Assembly (NCBI RefSeq): GCF_035594125.1
Contig: NC_087171.1
Location: 18,846,767 to 18,910,766 of the forward strand
Reading direction: 5' to 3'
From: Scylla paramamosain
Lineage: Eukaryota; Arthropoda; Malacostraca; Decapoda; Portunidae
Length of the DNA stretch: 64,000 nt
The translations under genes were made by a program, and so were the position numbers. Below, piece after piece: positions 39,340 to 52,520 of the stretch. How positions within the stretch are numbered: the stretch's first letter is position 1; each line of letters begins with the position of its first letter. The notes below the pieces were generated by a model, which saw only the letters and a program-made list of their open reading frames with translations, had not been told where the DNA came from and ran no database searches.

Positions 39340-40251
39340 CCTTAATATTTTTGATCTCAGAATCCTGTATATTTAGCTGCCGTGTTCGGAGACGTATACC
39401 CAACAGACGGGCAGACAGACAGACAGACAGACACTGTTCACTTGAATTAATGGCATTTCATACTCGTTAGAACAATGAGGACCATGAGAGGGAAAGAAAT
39501 CTCTATCGAATTGTACCTCCATTGTGTAGCAAGTACTTTGTCCGTGTCTTATTGCTGTAAAGAACACCGCATCTCATCATAGTAATGGATCGTATGGTTC
39601 TTGTCGCTGCCGGTTCTCGGAGGGGACAATGGAAGGACAATTTATGCACTTAGAGAACAAGTGTTGCGGACAAAGGATGGCCTCAGCCGTCACTCGGTGG
39701 TGGTGCATTCGTTACGCGGCGGTCAGGACACCGGTGGGACTTGTGAACTTCTCTCTGATGAGGCAAGGAGGGATGTGTGCAGAATAAGAATGGTCTTACG
39801 TACATTGTCAAGCTTAGACTGTCTTTTTATGCACTATATTCATTAATTTCCATCAAGACATCATGGAGAACACAATCAATGGTGTTCTAGTACTAGACCT
39901 AACGATGAAATTAATAATTGGTTAAAGATTTGGAAAGTGTTAAGCAATGGTTGCCCATCACATTTCGTTCCCACCATTCGCGGAAATGGGATGGGGTGTT
40001 TTCTTTCCGTCACTTTCGTCAGAACCTGTCTAGAATTCTGCGGGTTTTTGTGAACACTTTCTTTTGAATATGTTCTGAAACACTCCATGACACTGACATG
40101 AGGGCTAATTCGTCGACTAGCTTACTAGTATTTCGAAAGCGACTTGAAGGCGACTGTAGTGTGTGACGAAATCCGTTTCTCTTCTCACAGGTACATAGTT
40201 ATGGAGGGAAAATCATTTGTTTACCTTGATTGAATTTTTTGTACGATTATG

Positions 40252-40310
<59 letters not shown>

Positions 40311-40700
40311 TTTAGCTTTTATCTCCAGAGCAGTATTTAACCTCAATTGTGCATGTAGTGTAGGTGGCCGTGCTGCCGCTGCAACCTTCCCTAGCTGCTC
40401 CGTGCCTCGCCGCGCTTCATCTCACTACCTACTTTCCCTCAGTTAGGCTTTGCATTCTGTAGTGTAACCTGTCCAGTGCCACTTGTTCTGTTCATGCTTC
40501 CATCGTTCCTTTCCACGTCTTACTTTTTCCTTGAACATCCCTCTTCCCCTTCCCGGTGCTCCACCCTTCCATTCATCGTGGTGTAGAGCAGAGATGAAGC
40601 CGAAAAGTCGAGTCCCAGCATCAGGTTTGAAGGTCGCGGTACGCTGCTTTCTCCCCGGCGCGGAAGGGGTGATCTGGTATGGTGGTCCCATGACTCGCCT
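38721..40700. other. Non-coding with simple repeats
   Basis: (TTTA)n 38788-38825, poly-A 38957-38974, (TG)n 39305-39338, (GACA)n 39411-39432 and (CA)n 40256-40307. No gene recognised. Confidence 0.55.
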
Positions 40701-40703
40701 ATG

Positions 40704-40910
40704 GCCATAATGCTGAAACGCTTTGCTCTCACTGCAACTATCTTCAAAGATGATTAGCCGGGTTTTCAAGAGTGTTTCTCCTGTTAATACTATAGAAATC
40801 TTGTCCATCTGTCACTAGAACCATAAAAAACACCCTTTAAACTAGTGTCAGTTCAACTAGAGCCTTCTGAACGTAGTGGTGGTGTGGCTTGGAAGTGTTT
40901 CAGAATACGG
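40704..40910. mobile_element. MITE-like repeat, copy 1
   Basis: It begins tgctgaaacgctttgctctc and ends gaagtgtttcagaatacgg. The ends are imperfect inverted repeats (ctgaaacgc against the reverse complement of gtgtttcag). A related copy lies at 61901-62117, sharing tctgtcactagaaccataaa and ttctcctgtt.ata.t.tagaaatctt. Confidence 0.65.
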
Positions 40911-41128
40911 TCCCCTAACTGGACACAGGGCGGGGCGTGTGGCGGCGTTCGGCGTGGGGGAAGCAGGCAACCTTGACGCTCTGCTGACTCACATCTCCCG
41001 AGGCTGGAAATGGGCTAGGCTGTGCGATGGGAAAAGGACGGGAAAAAAATAAATAAATAAATATGTAGAGGAAATAAAATATCTCTCTAGGATAAAAAAA
41101 TAATATGGTCGAACTGTTGTATTCGTTG

Positions 41129-41163
<35 letters not shown>

Positions 41164-41844
41164 CTTCCTCTTTTCTTCTCGTGTTTCTTTGCTTATCATC
41201 ATAATCATCTATGTAGCTCATCTCTATACTCATCTATTTTCTTCTTTTCACATTTATTTTTCTGTATTCATAATTTTCATATCCGTTTTATTTATGGCTG
41301 TGTTTTCTCTGTTATTCACTCCTCTACGTGTTCATCTTTGCATCCGCTTTTCGAGGCTGTTTTCCTTGAAGCGGCTACTTGTTGCTGCAGCACGGCGGTG
41401 GCTGTTTGTCTTGTCTGCACTGGCGTGTGCAGGCCGTGGGGGCGATGAGGAGGAACTGGGAGAGGCAGTCTGGGGAGAAGATGAACAACAGTTGAAGAAC
41501 ATGATGAGCAAGAACAAAAACAAGAAGCACGAAAAGGGAAGGAGAAGGATGAATCAGAAAGAAAATAAAAGCAGTAGCTACTAGTAAGAGAAGGAGGAGG
41601 AAGAGGAGAAGGAGCAAATGGAGGAGAGGTAACGAGAGATGCAAAATGGTAACGATAGAAAAGAAGATAAAGGAGAGGAGGGATGATCAGAACACCTCGT
41701 GTATTTTTTTAGAAGTTTGTTCCTCCTCCCAAAGCAGCGGGTTATAACTGAGTTACACCAGGTACATTACCTAATTACTGCTAGGTGAACAGGGGTTACA
41801 CTGGAAAGAAGTCCGACCAAAGACTTCTCACCTGTGTGTGTGTG

Positions 41845-41907
<63 letters not shown>

Positions 41908-42350
41908 GTGTGTGTGTGTGTGGCAGATGGCTAGCTGTGAGGTAAGGCCACCATTACTTGCACAAGGTTTAATGATAATTCCTTGTGGTAAAAGATAAAA
42001 AAAAAGAAAAGAAAAAAAAAGAAAAAGAAAACAGTGAGGAAAAGGTGTTTTGTCACTCATAAGCATCAGTTTCGTTAGTCATGTAGCATAAGATTTCCTC
42101 CCAGTAAATTTGTCCTCTGGGCGAGTATTTGTTTTCACTCCCTTTACCGCTGTTGCAGAAATGTTTTGTGCATTTTTTTTATTTATTTATTAATTTTTTT
42201 ATCAGTCTTTCCTCATATATTTTTTTCTGTCTTTTTTTCTATATTGTTTCTTTGTGCTTTTTTTTCTTTTTTTTCTCACACTGATAATTTTACATTTTTT
42301 TTCCGTTGCCTTCTTAAAAAATGTAACCTTCATAGTAGCATTAATATTTA
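40911..42350. other. Non-coding with simple repeats
   Basis: (TG)n 41131-41162, purine-rich 41440-41690, (TG)n 41832-41922, A-rich 41995-42030 and T-rich 42172-42305. No gene recognised. Confidence 0.55.
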
Positions 42351-42371
42351 ATATGTATGTGCTATGTATCT

Positions 42372-42445
42372 GAAGGCGGTGGTCGGATGGTCTGCGTGTG
42401 GGGTGTAGTGTGGTGATGGCCAGACTCACTTTCAAGTCCCAGCAC
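42372..42445 (+). mobile_element. Possible tRNA-derived SINE head
   Basis: ggtggtcggatggtctgcg resembles a pol III A box, and cactttcaagtccc, about 50 bp later, resembles a B box. No tRNA cloverleaf was established, so this is weak. Confidence 0.25.
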
Positions 42446-43033
42446 CTTTATCACAGTAACTTCATAGACAGTTGATATTTTCCTCTCAGTTAACCCCGGC
42501 TTGCCAGCATCCATTATTTCGTTCACATTTACACATGCAGCTTCCCTTCACCTTTATTACAGTAGCTTGAAAATCACTAGGTATGAAACCGCTCCGCCAG
42601 CAGTACCGCAGAGGGTTAAACAGGAACTCCTGACGAAGACACCTCCCCTCTCCTCCTCCCTTATAAGGCTGACCACCGTGTCTTCTGTGCAGTTTTCATT
42701 ATGGTCTTGATGCAGCCAAAACCTGATGATTACCAAAATGCACCAGATTCCTTAAATATCTCTTTTTATTCTCTTGTATGCTTACTGACTGTAGGTACTA
42801 TCTGTCTTGACCTTTTTGTTGTCCTTTACTGCACCATATACTTCGCCGCACCACACTTCCACCACTAGAACATAGTTCATTACACCCCACCTCCACCACA
42901 CCGTATCCCATCACACACCACCACAATGACAAAACCACGACCGCACCACCACACACTCCACATAGATAACATCACCACATACACCACACTATTGCCACCA
43001 AATACACCACAACACCAGCACCGCTACAATACC

Positions 43034-43084
<51 letters not shown>

Positions 43085-43704
43085 CAAACCCTTCATAATA
43101 TCGGCAGGTCATGCAGAGAACAAAATTACCCCCAGATTCTTTCCAAAGATTATTAGCTCTCCTGCGACTGGCTTTTCCCTTCTGCTGCCTTCTTGTATAG
43201 TTCGTGCTTTGCCCTTCTGGAAGCAGCATCGGAAGAATCGAGAGAAAGAAACCCCGGCAAATAAAGAATGTCTGTTCCATGTTAAGAAGTCATGTGGGTC
43301 TCCTTGAGGATCCCGTCCGCAGCAGCCCTCGTCTTGCCAAGGACGCCTTCTGAAGCAGCGACATTACCGATGACAGGAAAAAAAAGAAGCACCTCTGCTC
43401 GGTTTACAGCTACGCACCAATACTTTTTGTGCAGACGTTCTTAGTAAGACATTCCTCTTCTGTTGTTATGTGGATTAACCGACTGGATGGCGTTAATTAA
43501 CGTAATGTGCTGCGAAGACAAAAAAAAAAGTATGCCTGCATTTTAAGAAATGGCGTGCGATCCCTCCAGATGATGGTAGTTCTTAAAGGTTTATGCACGT
43601 TAATTTTACCGTAAAAGCAGGTATTTGAAATGTCAGAGGCGGTGTATGGTGCTTAACAAAAAAAAAAAAAAAAAAAAAAAAAAGAAAAAAATAAAAATAA
43701 ATAA

Positions 43705-43736
<32 letters not shown>

Positions 43737-44474
43737 TATGACTTCTGACAGGTTTTCATGGCGACAGCTTGCTGACGTCACCATATCTGAATGAGGTGCG
43801 GTGAAAACATTTAAGTTACTATATTAACCTGATCTCAGCATGCAACAACCTTGGTAACACTTTTGAGATCGTGGTGAGTTAGTAATGTCTGGAATTCGTC
43901 AGTTTGCGAGGCTGTGGCAACACGGCCTCAGATACAACAGGCTCTTTGGTTCGACTTGACAGTTTTATTGTGCCCTGTTTTCTGTGCAGTACAAACGTTA
44001 CTAGGAAACTGCTTGCTCTCCGTCCCGATTTTTAGGCATATGTACATAAACCCACAGGCTGGGCCATGTGCTACAGGACTGTGTTCTGTGGGTGCACTAC
44101 CGAGACCGCACGCCAGTTTGCCTCTCACATTGCATCATGGAAGCTGCATTCATGATGGCAGCAACACGATCCTCGATGCTTTGTCGCAGCACCTGACGCT
44201 GGCCTTGCTGTGTTTTCACTAATCAGTGGCGAGGTCTTCAAGTGTGTCCTCAAGTGTGTCTTCAAGTGTGCATCACCTGGCACCTAGTGGCGGTGGGTAC
44301 AAAAGTAACAAAGCCAGCAGTAGGTTTAAATAAGTAAATGTTTTAAACTGAAACTTGTTTCTGTGGTGTGTGTCCCGCTGGTGCGGGACGCCGTGGCAAA
44401 GTCCTCGATAAGAACATCAACTGTAACACTCTTTGAGAGTGATGCCCTCGGTGGCTGATCAAGGACGAAATTAT

Positions 44475-44523
<49 letters not shown>

Positions 44524-45143
44524 AGCTCAGATAATAATTTACCAAGCTAAAGGCAAGAATCTTTTTTTTTTTTTTTTTTTTTATTCGTAACTCACTGAAG
44601 TGTAGACTTGCTGCCATTAAAATCCAAACATCTTGTGTGCATCATTCCACTGTTAGTGGGGGCCGGAGGGGAGGTGGTGGACTGGTGGGATGTTCATCTG
44701 CTCTGAGCGTCACTAGGCTGAAAAGTTAAGGATGCCGTCGTGATCATTTAAATGCAGGAGTAAGAATTGTCTTTATCTGGTAACTATCAACCTGTCATTG
44801 TTAGCGACGATTATCGTTAAGGTGAAGGAAAGGAGAACATTGGTTCTCATGATCATGTTTCATAATATAAAATAAACTTGCATGTTGCGTGCCATTTCAC
44901 TTTCCTTTCGGAGAAAATATTATTAGAGAAACGGCGTGAAGGACTTCACTGGGGAATGAAAGCAGCACATCTTTTCATGTGTTAGAACCAACCGTATCTC
45001 TGTGTGGTGCAGGAGGTTTCCACCGCCTCCACTGCGGCGAGGCTGTGTAGAGCAGTCCGGCGGTGGGGGTGATGCCGCGTCTTGGTCATTGCGTAGGAGG
45101 AATAGCGGAACTCGTTTGAGTGAGGGCGGGGAGGCCTTGGCTT

Positions 45144-45189
<46 letters not shown>

Positions 45190-45280
45190 GGGGGGGTGCG
45201 GGGGAGGCTACACCACCCATCCTCCACACCTACTGACTCCTAATGGGTGTGACAACAAGTCATACATCTTCCGGCGCTGC
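42446..45280. other. Non-coding with simple repeats
   Basis: (CA)n 43035-43082, poly-A followed by (AAT)n 43658-43733, (GA)n plus a G run 44479-44524, poly-T 44563-44582 and (TG)n 45145-45188. The segment 43910-44225 has an open plus frame of normal composition but nothing recognisable. Confidence 0.5.
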
Positions 45281-45483
45281 CAGGAGTACATGGCCACTTC
45301 CTGCCGTGGTGTTGTGCCGTGCTGACGACCATCATCCTCACCCCGCCCCTCCCACAACTCTCCATTGAATGGAATTTATTTATTTATTTACTTATTTATT
45401 TATTTATTTATTTATTTTGTGTGATTTCTTTAATATATAGTTATTTGTGATTTTGCCTTTAATTTCGAACATTTCTAATAAAG

Positions 45484-45487
<4 letters not shown>
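45281..45487 (+). repeat. Dispersed repeat, copy 1
   Basis: It matches 54040-54200 in the same orientation through tgctg.cg.ccatcatc, cccttcccacaac, tgtgtaatttcttta, atagttatttgtga and cgcctttaatttc.aa.atttctaa. A (TTTA)n run interrupts this copy at 45379-45419. Confidence 0.65.
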
Positions 45488-45579
<92 letters not shown>

Positions 45580-45654
45580 CCTTAAGAGAAGCGTGTTGTC
45601 TTGTTTTTCACTATTGTGAATAACTATTCTTCGCCAGTTCATCATTATACAAAA

Positions 45655-45699
<45 letters not shown>

Positions 45700-45700
45700 C
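45486..45700. repeat. (CT)n and (TG)n microsatellites
   Basis: (CT)n 45486-45575 and (TG)n 45655-45699. Confidence 0.95.
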
Positions 45701-47029
45701 GTTCAGTTTTATGCCTTTCTATAACAGACATTGAAGAAGACAGAAACATAGATGTGTGACGATAACTTGTATTTGTTAAAGAGGTAAAATCGTATGAAGC
45801 ACGATAAGTAAGAGGGGAGGTCTAGTTTACCAGTGAATGGGGTGAAAGAGTGAAGATAATGATTCACTCTTCGTTAGAAAGATAGACAGAATAGCGAGGA
45901 GATAGAATGTCTTGTACTGCGACTTTAGTGTCATTATAATCATCATAAACTTTTATGTTGTTGTAATAAGCATTATAAGGCTGATACTCTAACAGTCCTG
46001 AAAGAGCTGAGAGGTGATAGAGGACCAGTTTTCGTGTGAGAAGCAACACTTATTCTCTCACTAACTTTTCACGTCCTTAACTTACACACATCTGTACTCA
46101 CACACCTCACTTGGAGCGCCGATGTAGCAGCGGCAGGAGCAGTTTTAAGGACGCTTATTAGTAACTATGCCTTCTGTCAAAGTAATGATAATTGACTTAA
46201 TTCGTGGAGATTTTCTTCTAAATTGGTTATATTAATGTATAGTTGTCATTAATTTACAGTGCCGATAGTTAGATCCAAGATTTTTATATCCTCCTCCTAA
46301 TCACTATCCCCATCACCTGCACGGCATCACCACCATCACTATCATTATCCTCGCCATCATCACCATCATCCTCACTACCACTATAATCATCGTAGCCATC
46401 ATCTTCCTTGGTCCCTGTCATCCCCTTCCTTCACTCGGATGTTTCGGATCTCTCTCCCATTTGTTAAATCTGGTAGAATGCACTAATTACAAACCTTATT
46501 CTTCATTATCATTAATGGGAGATAATATCTTATAATGTTTTATAATATCTTATGTTGTACACTAATTTATACATGGTTTGCCGCCCTCACATGCAACCAC
46601 TTGCTGCACTCATACACGCATACACATTTGTATCTTGCTGTTCACTATCTTATCGGCATTGCTTTTCCCATGGATAATATATTGCTACGAAGCCTTGTTT
46701 CTATTACATCCGGAACTTCTGCCTTGGAAGGAGGGGTGACGTGAGGAGCTCGGTGGGCACCATCAGTAGAGCCCGTTTGTTCAGCGTCTGTTCCGGAAAG
46801 ACACGCAATCTACGCCTACAGCATCTGCCTGCCTCCTCCTCTCAGCGTGTCGGGGTGAGGTTCTGTAGGTGCCCTGCAGTGTGTGGACACTCTGTGTCTG
46901 CCTATGAAGGATCTGTGGTGTGCCACTGACTAAATATTGACTGGGTTCAGTTGTGTTAACGTTTTATTCGTGACCTGTACCAATGGGAAATAAGGAAGTG
47001 CCATAAGTCAGCCTGGTGTTTTTGTATCC
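45701..47029. other. Non-coding, no gene supported
   Basis: Imperfect (CAT)n at 46305-46400. Otherwise ordinary sequence; 46735-46930 is somewhat GC-richer. Confidence 0.5.
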
Positions 47030-47111
47030 CTGCAGCGACCACCCCTCTCCCTTGGTTGCTGACCCTCCTGCCTCCGTGCCAGCAACCAAGGGAGAGGGGT
47101 GGTCGCTGCAG
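47030..47111. repeat. Perfect 32-bp inverted repeat (hairpin)
   Basis: The left arm 47030-47061 and right arm 47080-47111 are exact reverse complements, separated by an 18-base loop (47062-47079). Both arms end in a PstI-like ctgcag. Flanking bases do not pair. Such exact, GC-rich arms suggest a recent foldback or a selected hairpin RNA. Confidence 0.9.
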
Positions 47112-47617
47112 TATGTATATTTTAAACTACAAATATGAATTAAAATCAATAGATTCAGTTACATTACCGAAATTCAGAACTCATGTACATTAGAATTTCA
47201 CAAAGAGAAAAAAAAAATATATATATATATACATATATACATATTGTCGAACATTTCGTCTACATTTTATATTATGTCTATAACAGAACACCTGCGCCAG
47301 AATTTTGTCCTTATCGTACTGAATCTGTGCGGGTACTTCAGTGAGAGCGGCACATCCACCAGTCAGCCGTGAAGCCATTCACACTCACAACCTTGCCAGT
47401 GAGGTACATCTACGTACACCATCCTTCGTCTTGTGTCGTTTCTACAGCTACAGCTAAAGAGAGCCTCCTCCTTAGCACAAGTTGTGGAAAGGTCAGGGTT
47501 CGTGTGGACTACCTTGCCACAGACCATCTCTCTGCAGGTACTATTTTCCTCGGTTATGGTGATTAATGTTGTTATTAATTCCTCTTTTTGTGGAAGAGAA
47601 CGTACGCATCAGTATAG

Positions 47618-47653
<36 letters not shown>

Positions 47654-48465
47654 CGACTATATAATTTGGTGTTTAACAATGTTTCTTGCCACCAGAGTGG
47701 TCCTTACCTACAGAGGCGGTGAACGATTGTAGCGTGGCGTGGCAGAGGGCGCGAGCACTCCTTACTGGCCGCGTACGATATTCAATAATTTTTTTCACAT
47801 TCACTGTTTGCCATGAAAGGCACTGCTTGTGATAGTGATAGTTACCATGAGAGGGCACTGCAGTCTTTGTGATGAGGAGTATGATAGGATGAGGTGATCG
47901 CTTCTCTGGATACTCTGGGATCTGATTCATTTTGTGCAGTACTGTTGGCTCAGAATGGTCTGCATCAACCAGCTTTTATACTAAGTGCTCTTATCATCCA
48001 CGTAGATGTGCTCCTTTGGGTGAGTTATCGTGTGGTTTTATCTCCGTGCTAAAAACGCTGCAGTGTTAAGTTTATCCGACTAAATGAAAGACGAGCGAGA
48101 AGGAGGACGGCTGTGACCACCGCAGCAACGCGCGGGTACGGAAATGAAATAAATCTGGAAAGTGTACTGTGAAACTTTTGTATTTTGGCAGGATGTGCCA
48201 ACAACCAAAGCAGACATCCGTAAAATTTGTTATGTAGATTATAGACAATAGTAGCAAGATATAGATAAATGAATGAATAGATAAATAGATAAATAAATAA
48301 ACAAACAGTACAATCTACATGCTCGTGCATGTCGACAGAATGTTTAAATCAGGATGTTGAAAAAAATAATTTATGTTCGTTTGTTTGTTTTGTAAGCGAT
48401 AGGAATCATCATCCATAATATTAAATGTGCATTAAAAGAATCGTCAGGGTGAAGGAACTAAAGGA
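47112..48465. other. Non-coding, no gene supported
   Basis: Short (TA)n 47218-47231, (CA)n 47622-47651 and TAAA/GATA-like 48255-48305. Confidence 0.5.
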
Positions 48466-48469
48466 ACAT

Positions 48470-48835
48470 TTATGCGAGAAAATACAGTTCAGAAAGGCGT
48501 CTTACAAGGCGACACTGTTTATCTTAAACTGTTCACTACAGTAAGAAGTTTAAAAAAAAGACTGTAATTAAAACTACTTAAGAATGCACAATAATATTGT
48601 TCTAATGAAAAAAATTTGCAAGTACACAACAGCAAATGATTTTGCAATCACATAGAGGGACCTAGAACATTCAAAATTCTGAAGATAGATGTGAAGGAAG
48701 CAAAAGCGAGATTCAGCAGAGTCATATCAGAGAAAACTGAAGTAAAGAATGAAGTAATCGAAAGTCTACATGAATTTATCTAATTAGGACAAATTTTGCA
48801 CAAATAAAAAAAAAAAGAATAGTATGAAGCGCAGA
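48470..48835 (+). mobile_element. RTE-type LINE reverse-transcriptase remnant
   Basis: The plus strand reads GVLQGDTVYLKLFTTVRS, matching the R-x-G-x-x-Q-G-D-x-x-x-P-K-L-F signature of RTE-clade non-LTR reverse transcriptases. About 100 bases later TANDFAIT sits where the catalytic A-D-D motif is expected. Further on, KTEVKNEVIESLHEF followed by a stop and LGQIL fits the V-x-x-F-x-Y-L-G region. Stops and frame changes show it is dead. Confidence 0.6.
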
Positions 48836-49654
48836 AGGCAGTGATCACACTCGCCAGCAGCTCAAGCACCAGCTGCAAAATGTATTGTTTCATTTTAGTT
48901 TTTCACGGAAATATATCAACTACTGAGGAAGCCGGGATGCTTCTCGTGGCCGTACTCTTGTGTCGGGGCCTTATTACAGCATCTAGAGTGGATGAAATCG
49001 TAACTCTCAGCAGAATTATCACACCTTGGGACGTGTGCGACACTGCACACTGCCTTTGCTCTCCAATTCTCCATATCTTTTTGGCCTTTACCAGTACCTA
49101 AGAATGTGCATCGATACTTCATTACAAAAAACATGCACTGAGAAAGAAATCAGATAAAATCGTAATCTAGATGAAGGCAGGCGTGTGTATAACCTGGGGA
49201 CTCACCGGGAAAGCTCATGAGAGCACCATTCATTTCACAGTAATAACGCCACATTTTCTTCTGCCTTCCTACGATAAGAAAAAAAAGTAAATAAAAACGA
49301 ACAAGAAGGTACTACGTGAAGCCTGGCGTGTTTTGATGGTTTGATAAGTTATTCCAATCATACAATGGGGACACGGTACAAAGTTGAGTGAATCCACGTG
49401 GATATGCTCCTGTTTCTTTCCTAAGGACACACATGTATGTACTTTTATTACAAACTCCATAAGTGTTACTGTTACTTGTACTATTGTATTATATTATATT
49501 CGCAACACGTGTGGTGCATGGAAAACATGAAACACTAGAATTGATAACTAAAAATATGACACCAATTGTAGTTAATGTGAGTAACTTTAATAACTTTAAA
49601 TAAATTTTACTAAGATTAACAGTCATATTGTAAAAATGCACAACAGTGAATTAC

Positions 49655-49694
<40 letters not shown>

Positions 49695-49811
49695 CACACA
49701 ACAGTGTGTATATACACACAACAGACCAACAGACAGACAGAGACAGAGGAATATATATCTTCTTTAGATGGTGCTTGAGTTGCGCTGAAGACGACGTTTA
49801 CCGGATTACAG
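48836..49811. other. 5' flank of the GT92 gene
   Basis: (TA)n 49661-49691 lies upstream. The bases just before the start codon (ccggattacag) could be a splice acceptor, so a 5' non-coding exon may exist upstream. No clear core promoter seen. Confidence 0.4.
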
Positions 49812-51721
49812 ATGAAGCTCTCCCACAACACGGCGTCACTTGCCCTATGGAAGGTGTGGAAGAGGTTTCGTCCTTGCCAATCATGGCCAATACTTCCCAT
49901 CCCATTCTTGGCGCTTGTGTTTTGGATCGGCCTCAGGTACTTGGATGCAGTATTTTACAGTAAATTTTGCTTGAAGACATTTCAAGATGGATTTGTAAAG
50001 TTTCCCATGATTTCAATTTCTCTAAGTAAGGCATTACAAAATTACTGATCATTTTCTCTTTCCGTCAGCATACATGGGATGTTAAGCACAAACACTCGGC
50101 TACCAATGTACTACCGTGCTCCGCCACTCGCCAGATTCGGCGTAGACTTCAGGTGCCTTGTTGCTTTTGGCAATGCTTGTGAATAGGGGCGCACACTGTA
50201 TCTTGCCATATGCTGTCATAAAGAGTATTAAGTAGTTGAACACAGAAACAAGGCACACCATAATAGTATCTACTCAACAGAACCTCCGTCGGACCGTCGC
50301 GGGTAATCCCAAGGGCGCTGTTTCACCTGAGAGCCAACGTGGACAACAGCACGTGGGAGAAGCTGGGTGACGTGGTGGGTCGAGTGTACAACCTCCCGCC
50401 ACTCTACGGCATTGAGAAACGTCCGCATCTGGTCAGTAAATGCGGCAAATATCCTGCCCTCGTCGACTTGTCCTTCAGTAACGTCTATTGGCAAGTCTTT
50501 CATTCTAGTGATGGAACGTTTTACTTGTACAGCGCATTCTTCGATAACCGCACCCTCACTCGGCCAGGACCGTCTGTACGCATCCTTGGCATGGCGGATC
50601 GAATCAAACCTGCCGTCAGGACTCACTGCCAGCTGTGGTACGAGGGCCAGGGTACCCCCGTAGTGGCCAAGGTGGTCGAGTATCGGCATCTTGTGATCGG
50701 TGCCAGTGACAACAAAAGGAAAGGCACCCTGCAGTCATACTTGCTGCAGTGCGTCATTCCTGAATCACACAGGCAACGAGTCCCGCAGTCAGTTTCACTG
50801 GTGGAAGGACGCTGCGACCGGTCCACCAACAACCTGCGAGTGGTTCACAATCCTCTACCTGAAGGAGAGAAAAGTAACTTTGCTGTTTGTGTGAAGGGCA
50901 TGGATTTTGACGAGGATATAAGTTTGAGAATGGTGGAGTGGTTTGAACTACTTTTCTTGTTAGGAGCTGACAAAGTGTTCGTGTATGATTTGGGAATACA
51001 CCCTAACATCTCTAAGATACTAAAACATTATGAGTCCAAGGGCAAAGTTGATGTGAGGAGTCTGACGCTTCCAGGTGAACAACCCACCGCACGCGGGCTT
51101 GTCAGGCGGTATCTTCAAGCCAAGATTTTCAGCAAGCGGCGAAATGAATTAATCCCCTATAATGACTGTTTATATAGAAATATGAACCTTTACAAGTTTA
51201 TTGTACTGATCGATATTGACGAAGTCATCATGCCTAGAGCAGTCCCAAGCTGGAAGGAGCTGCTGGAACAAGTGGCGCCTCAGGTCATGTCGGGAGAGGG
51301 TCATCCATACGCCTCTTACTACGCACGCAACGTGTATTTCTTAGATTCAATGCAGGACAAGCACGGGTTGGCGATGGACATACCTCGTTTCATGCACATG
51401 TTGCAACACCTGTATCGCGCTGCCAACTACACACCACCCGAACGTTTCATCAAAGCTTTCCATGACCCTCAGCTGGTGCTCACACTGCACAACCACTTTG
51501 CTTTTTCCTGCTTGACACACAAGTGCCCCCCCTTCCGCATCCCAACAGAGGTTGCGCACCTTCAACATTACCGTGTGCAGTGCGTGTCAAAGATTAAGGA
51601 TTTGTGTCCCTACTACAGGAACCACACCGTCCTGGACGGTGATATCCTCAGGTTTAAGGACCCTCTGCTGCGCGGCACCCTCCGCACTCTGCGTCACCTC
51701 GGGTTCCTGCAGAAAAAATAG
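49812..51721 (+). CDS. Glycosyltransferase family 92 (GT92) type II membrane protein
   Basis: Two exons, 49812-49936 and 50281-51721, join in phase 2 (AG+A gives Arg42) to give 521 aa. The ATG is the first after an in-frame stop at 49776. Residues 1-23 are basic and cytosolic, and 24-42 (SWPILPIPFLALVFWIGL) form one signal anchor, as in Golgi type II enzymes. The GT92 (formerly DUF23) domain covers about 240-500: FAVCVKGMDF, MVEWFELLFLLGADKVFVYD, LIDIDEVIMPR with the DxD-like Asp353/Asp355, ARNVYFLD, and HNHFAFSC near the end. NxS/T sites (NST, NRT, NIS, NYT, NHT) lie on the lumenal side. GT92 enzymes include beta-1,4-galactosyltransferases such as nematode GALT-1, which acts on core fucose; the acceptor here is unknown. 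A polyadenylation signal may be aataaa at 52391, which would put LINE and microsatellite DNA in the 3' UTR. Confidence 0.9.
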
Positions 51722-51759
51722 GCCACCACTGGCCATTAATTCCATGAGCAACTGGATGT

Positions 51760-51763
<4 letters not shown>

Positions 51764-51827
<64 letters not shown>

Positions 51828-51850
51828 TGTGCGCGCGCGCGCGCGCGCGC
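51764..51850. repeat. (TG)n(CG)n tract
   Basis: About 65 bp of TG followed by about 20 bp of CG, starting 43 bases after the GT92 stop codon. Fully alternating purine-pyrimidine, a strong Z-DNA candidate. Confidence 0.9.
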
Positions 51851-51879
51851 TAACTGCATACCTCCCCTCTTCTCGCGGC

Positions 51880-52075
51880 CTCGCTGCACAGGACTTTCTT
51901 CTTTCTCTCCCCTATTCTATCCACCTCTCTAATGCAAGAGTTAACCATTTTTCTCATTCATTCATCCCTCTCTCTAGTAAACTGGAACTCCCTGTCTGCT
52001 TCTGTATTCCACCTTCCCATGACTTAAATAATTTCAAGAGGGAGGTTTTAAGACACTTATCCTGTAATTTTTGAC
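51880..52075 (+). mobile_element. LINE reverse-transcriptase C-terminus remnant
   Basis: The open frame LAAQDFLLSLPYSIHL, then LSSKLELPVCFCIPPSHDLN, then NFKREVLRHLSCNF and a stop fits the C-terminal end of non-LTR polyproteins (an LWNSLP-like region, then N-F-K-x-x-V-x-R-x-L). It lies in the presumed 3' UTR of the GT92 gene. Confidence 0.65.
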
Positions 52076-52112
52076 TACCGCTTTCGTTCCTGTTCGGGGG
52101 CCGGCACCTCAG

Positions 52113-52511
<399 letters not shown>

Positions 52512-52520
<9 letters not shown>

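Noticed and set aside
50270..50689. Antisense open frame within the GT92 exon
   Set aside because: A shadow of a strongly supported coding exon with recognisable family motifs on the other strand.
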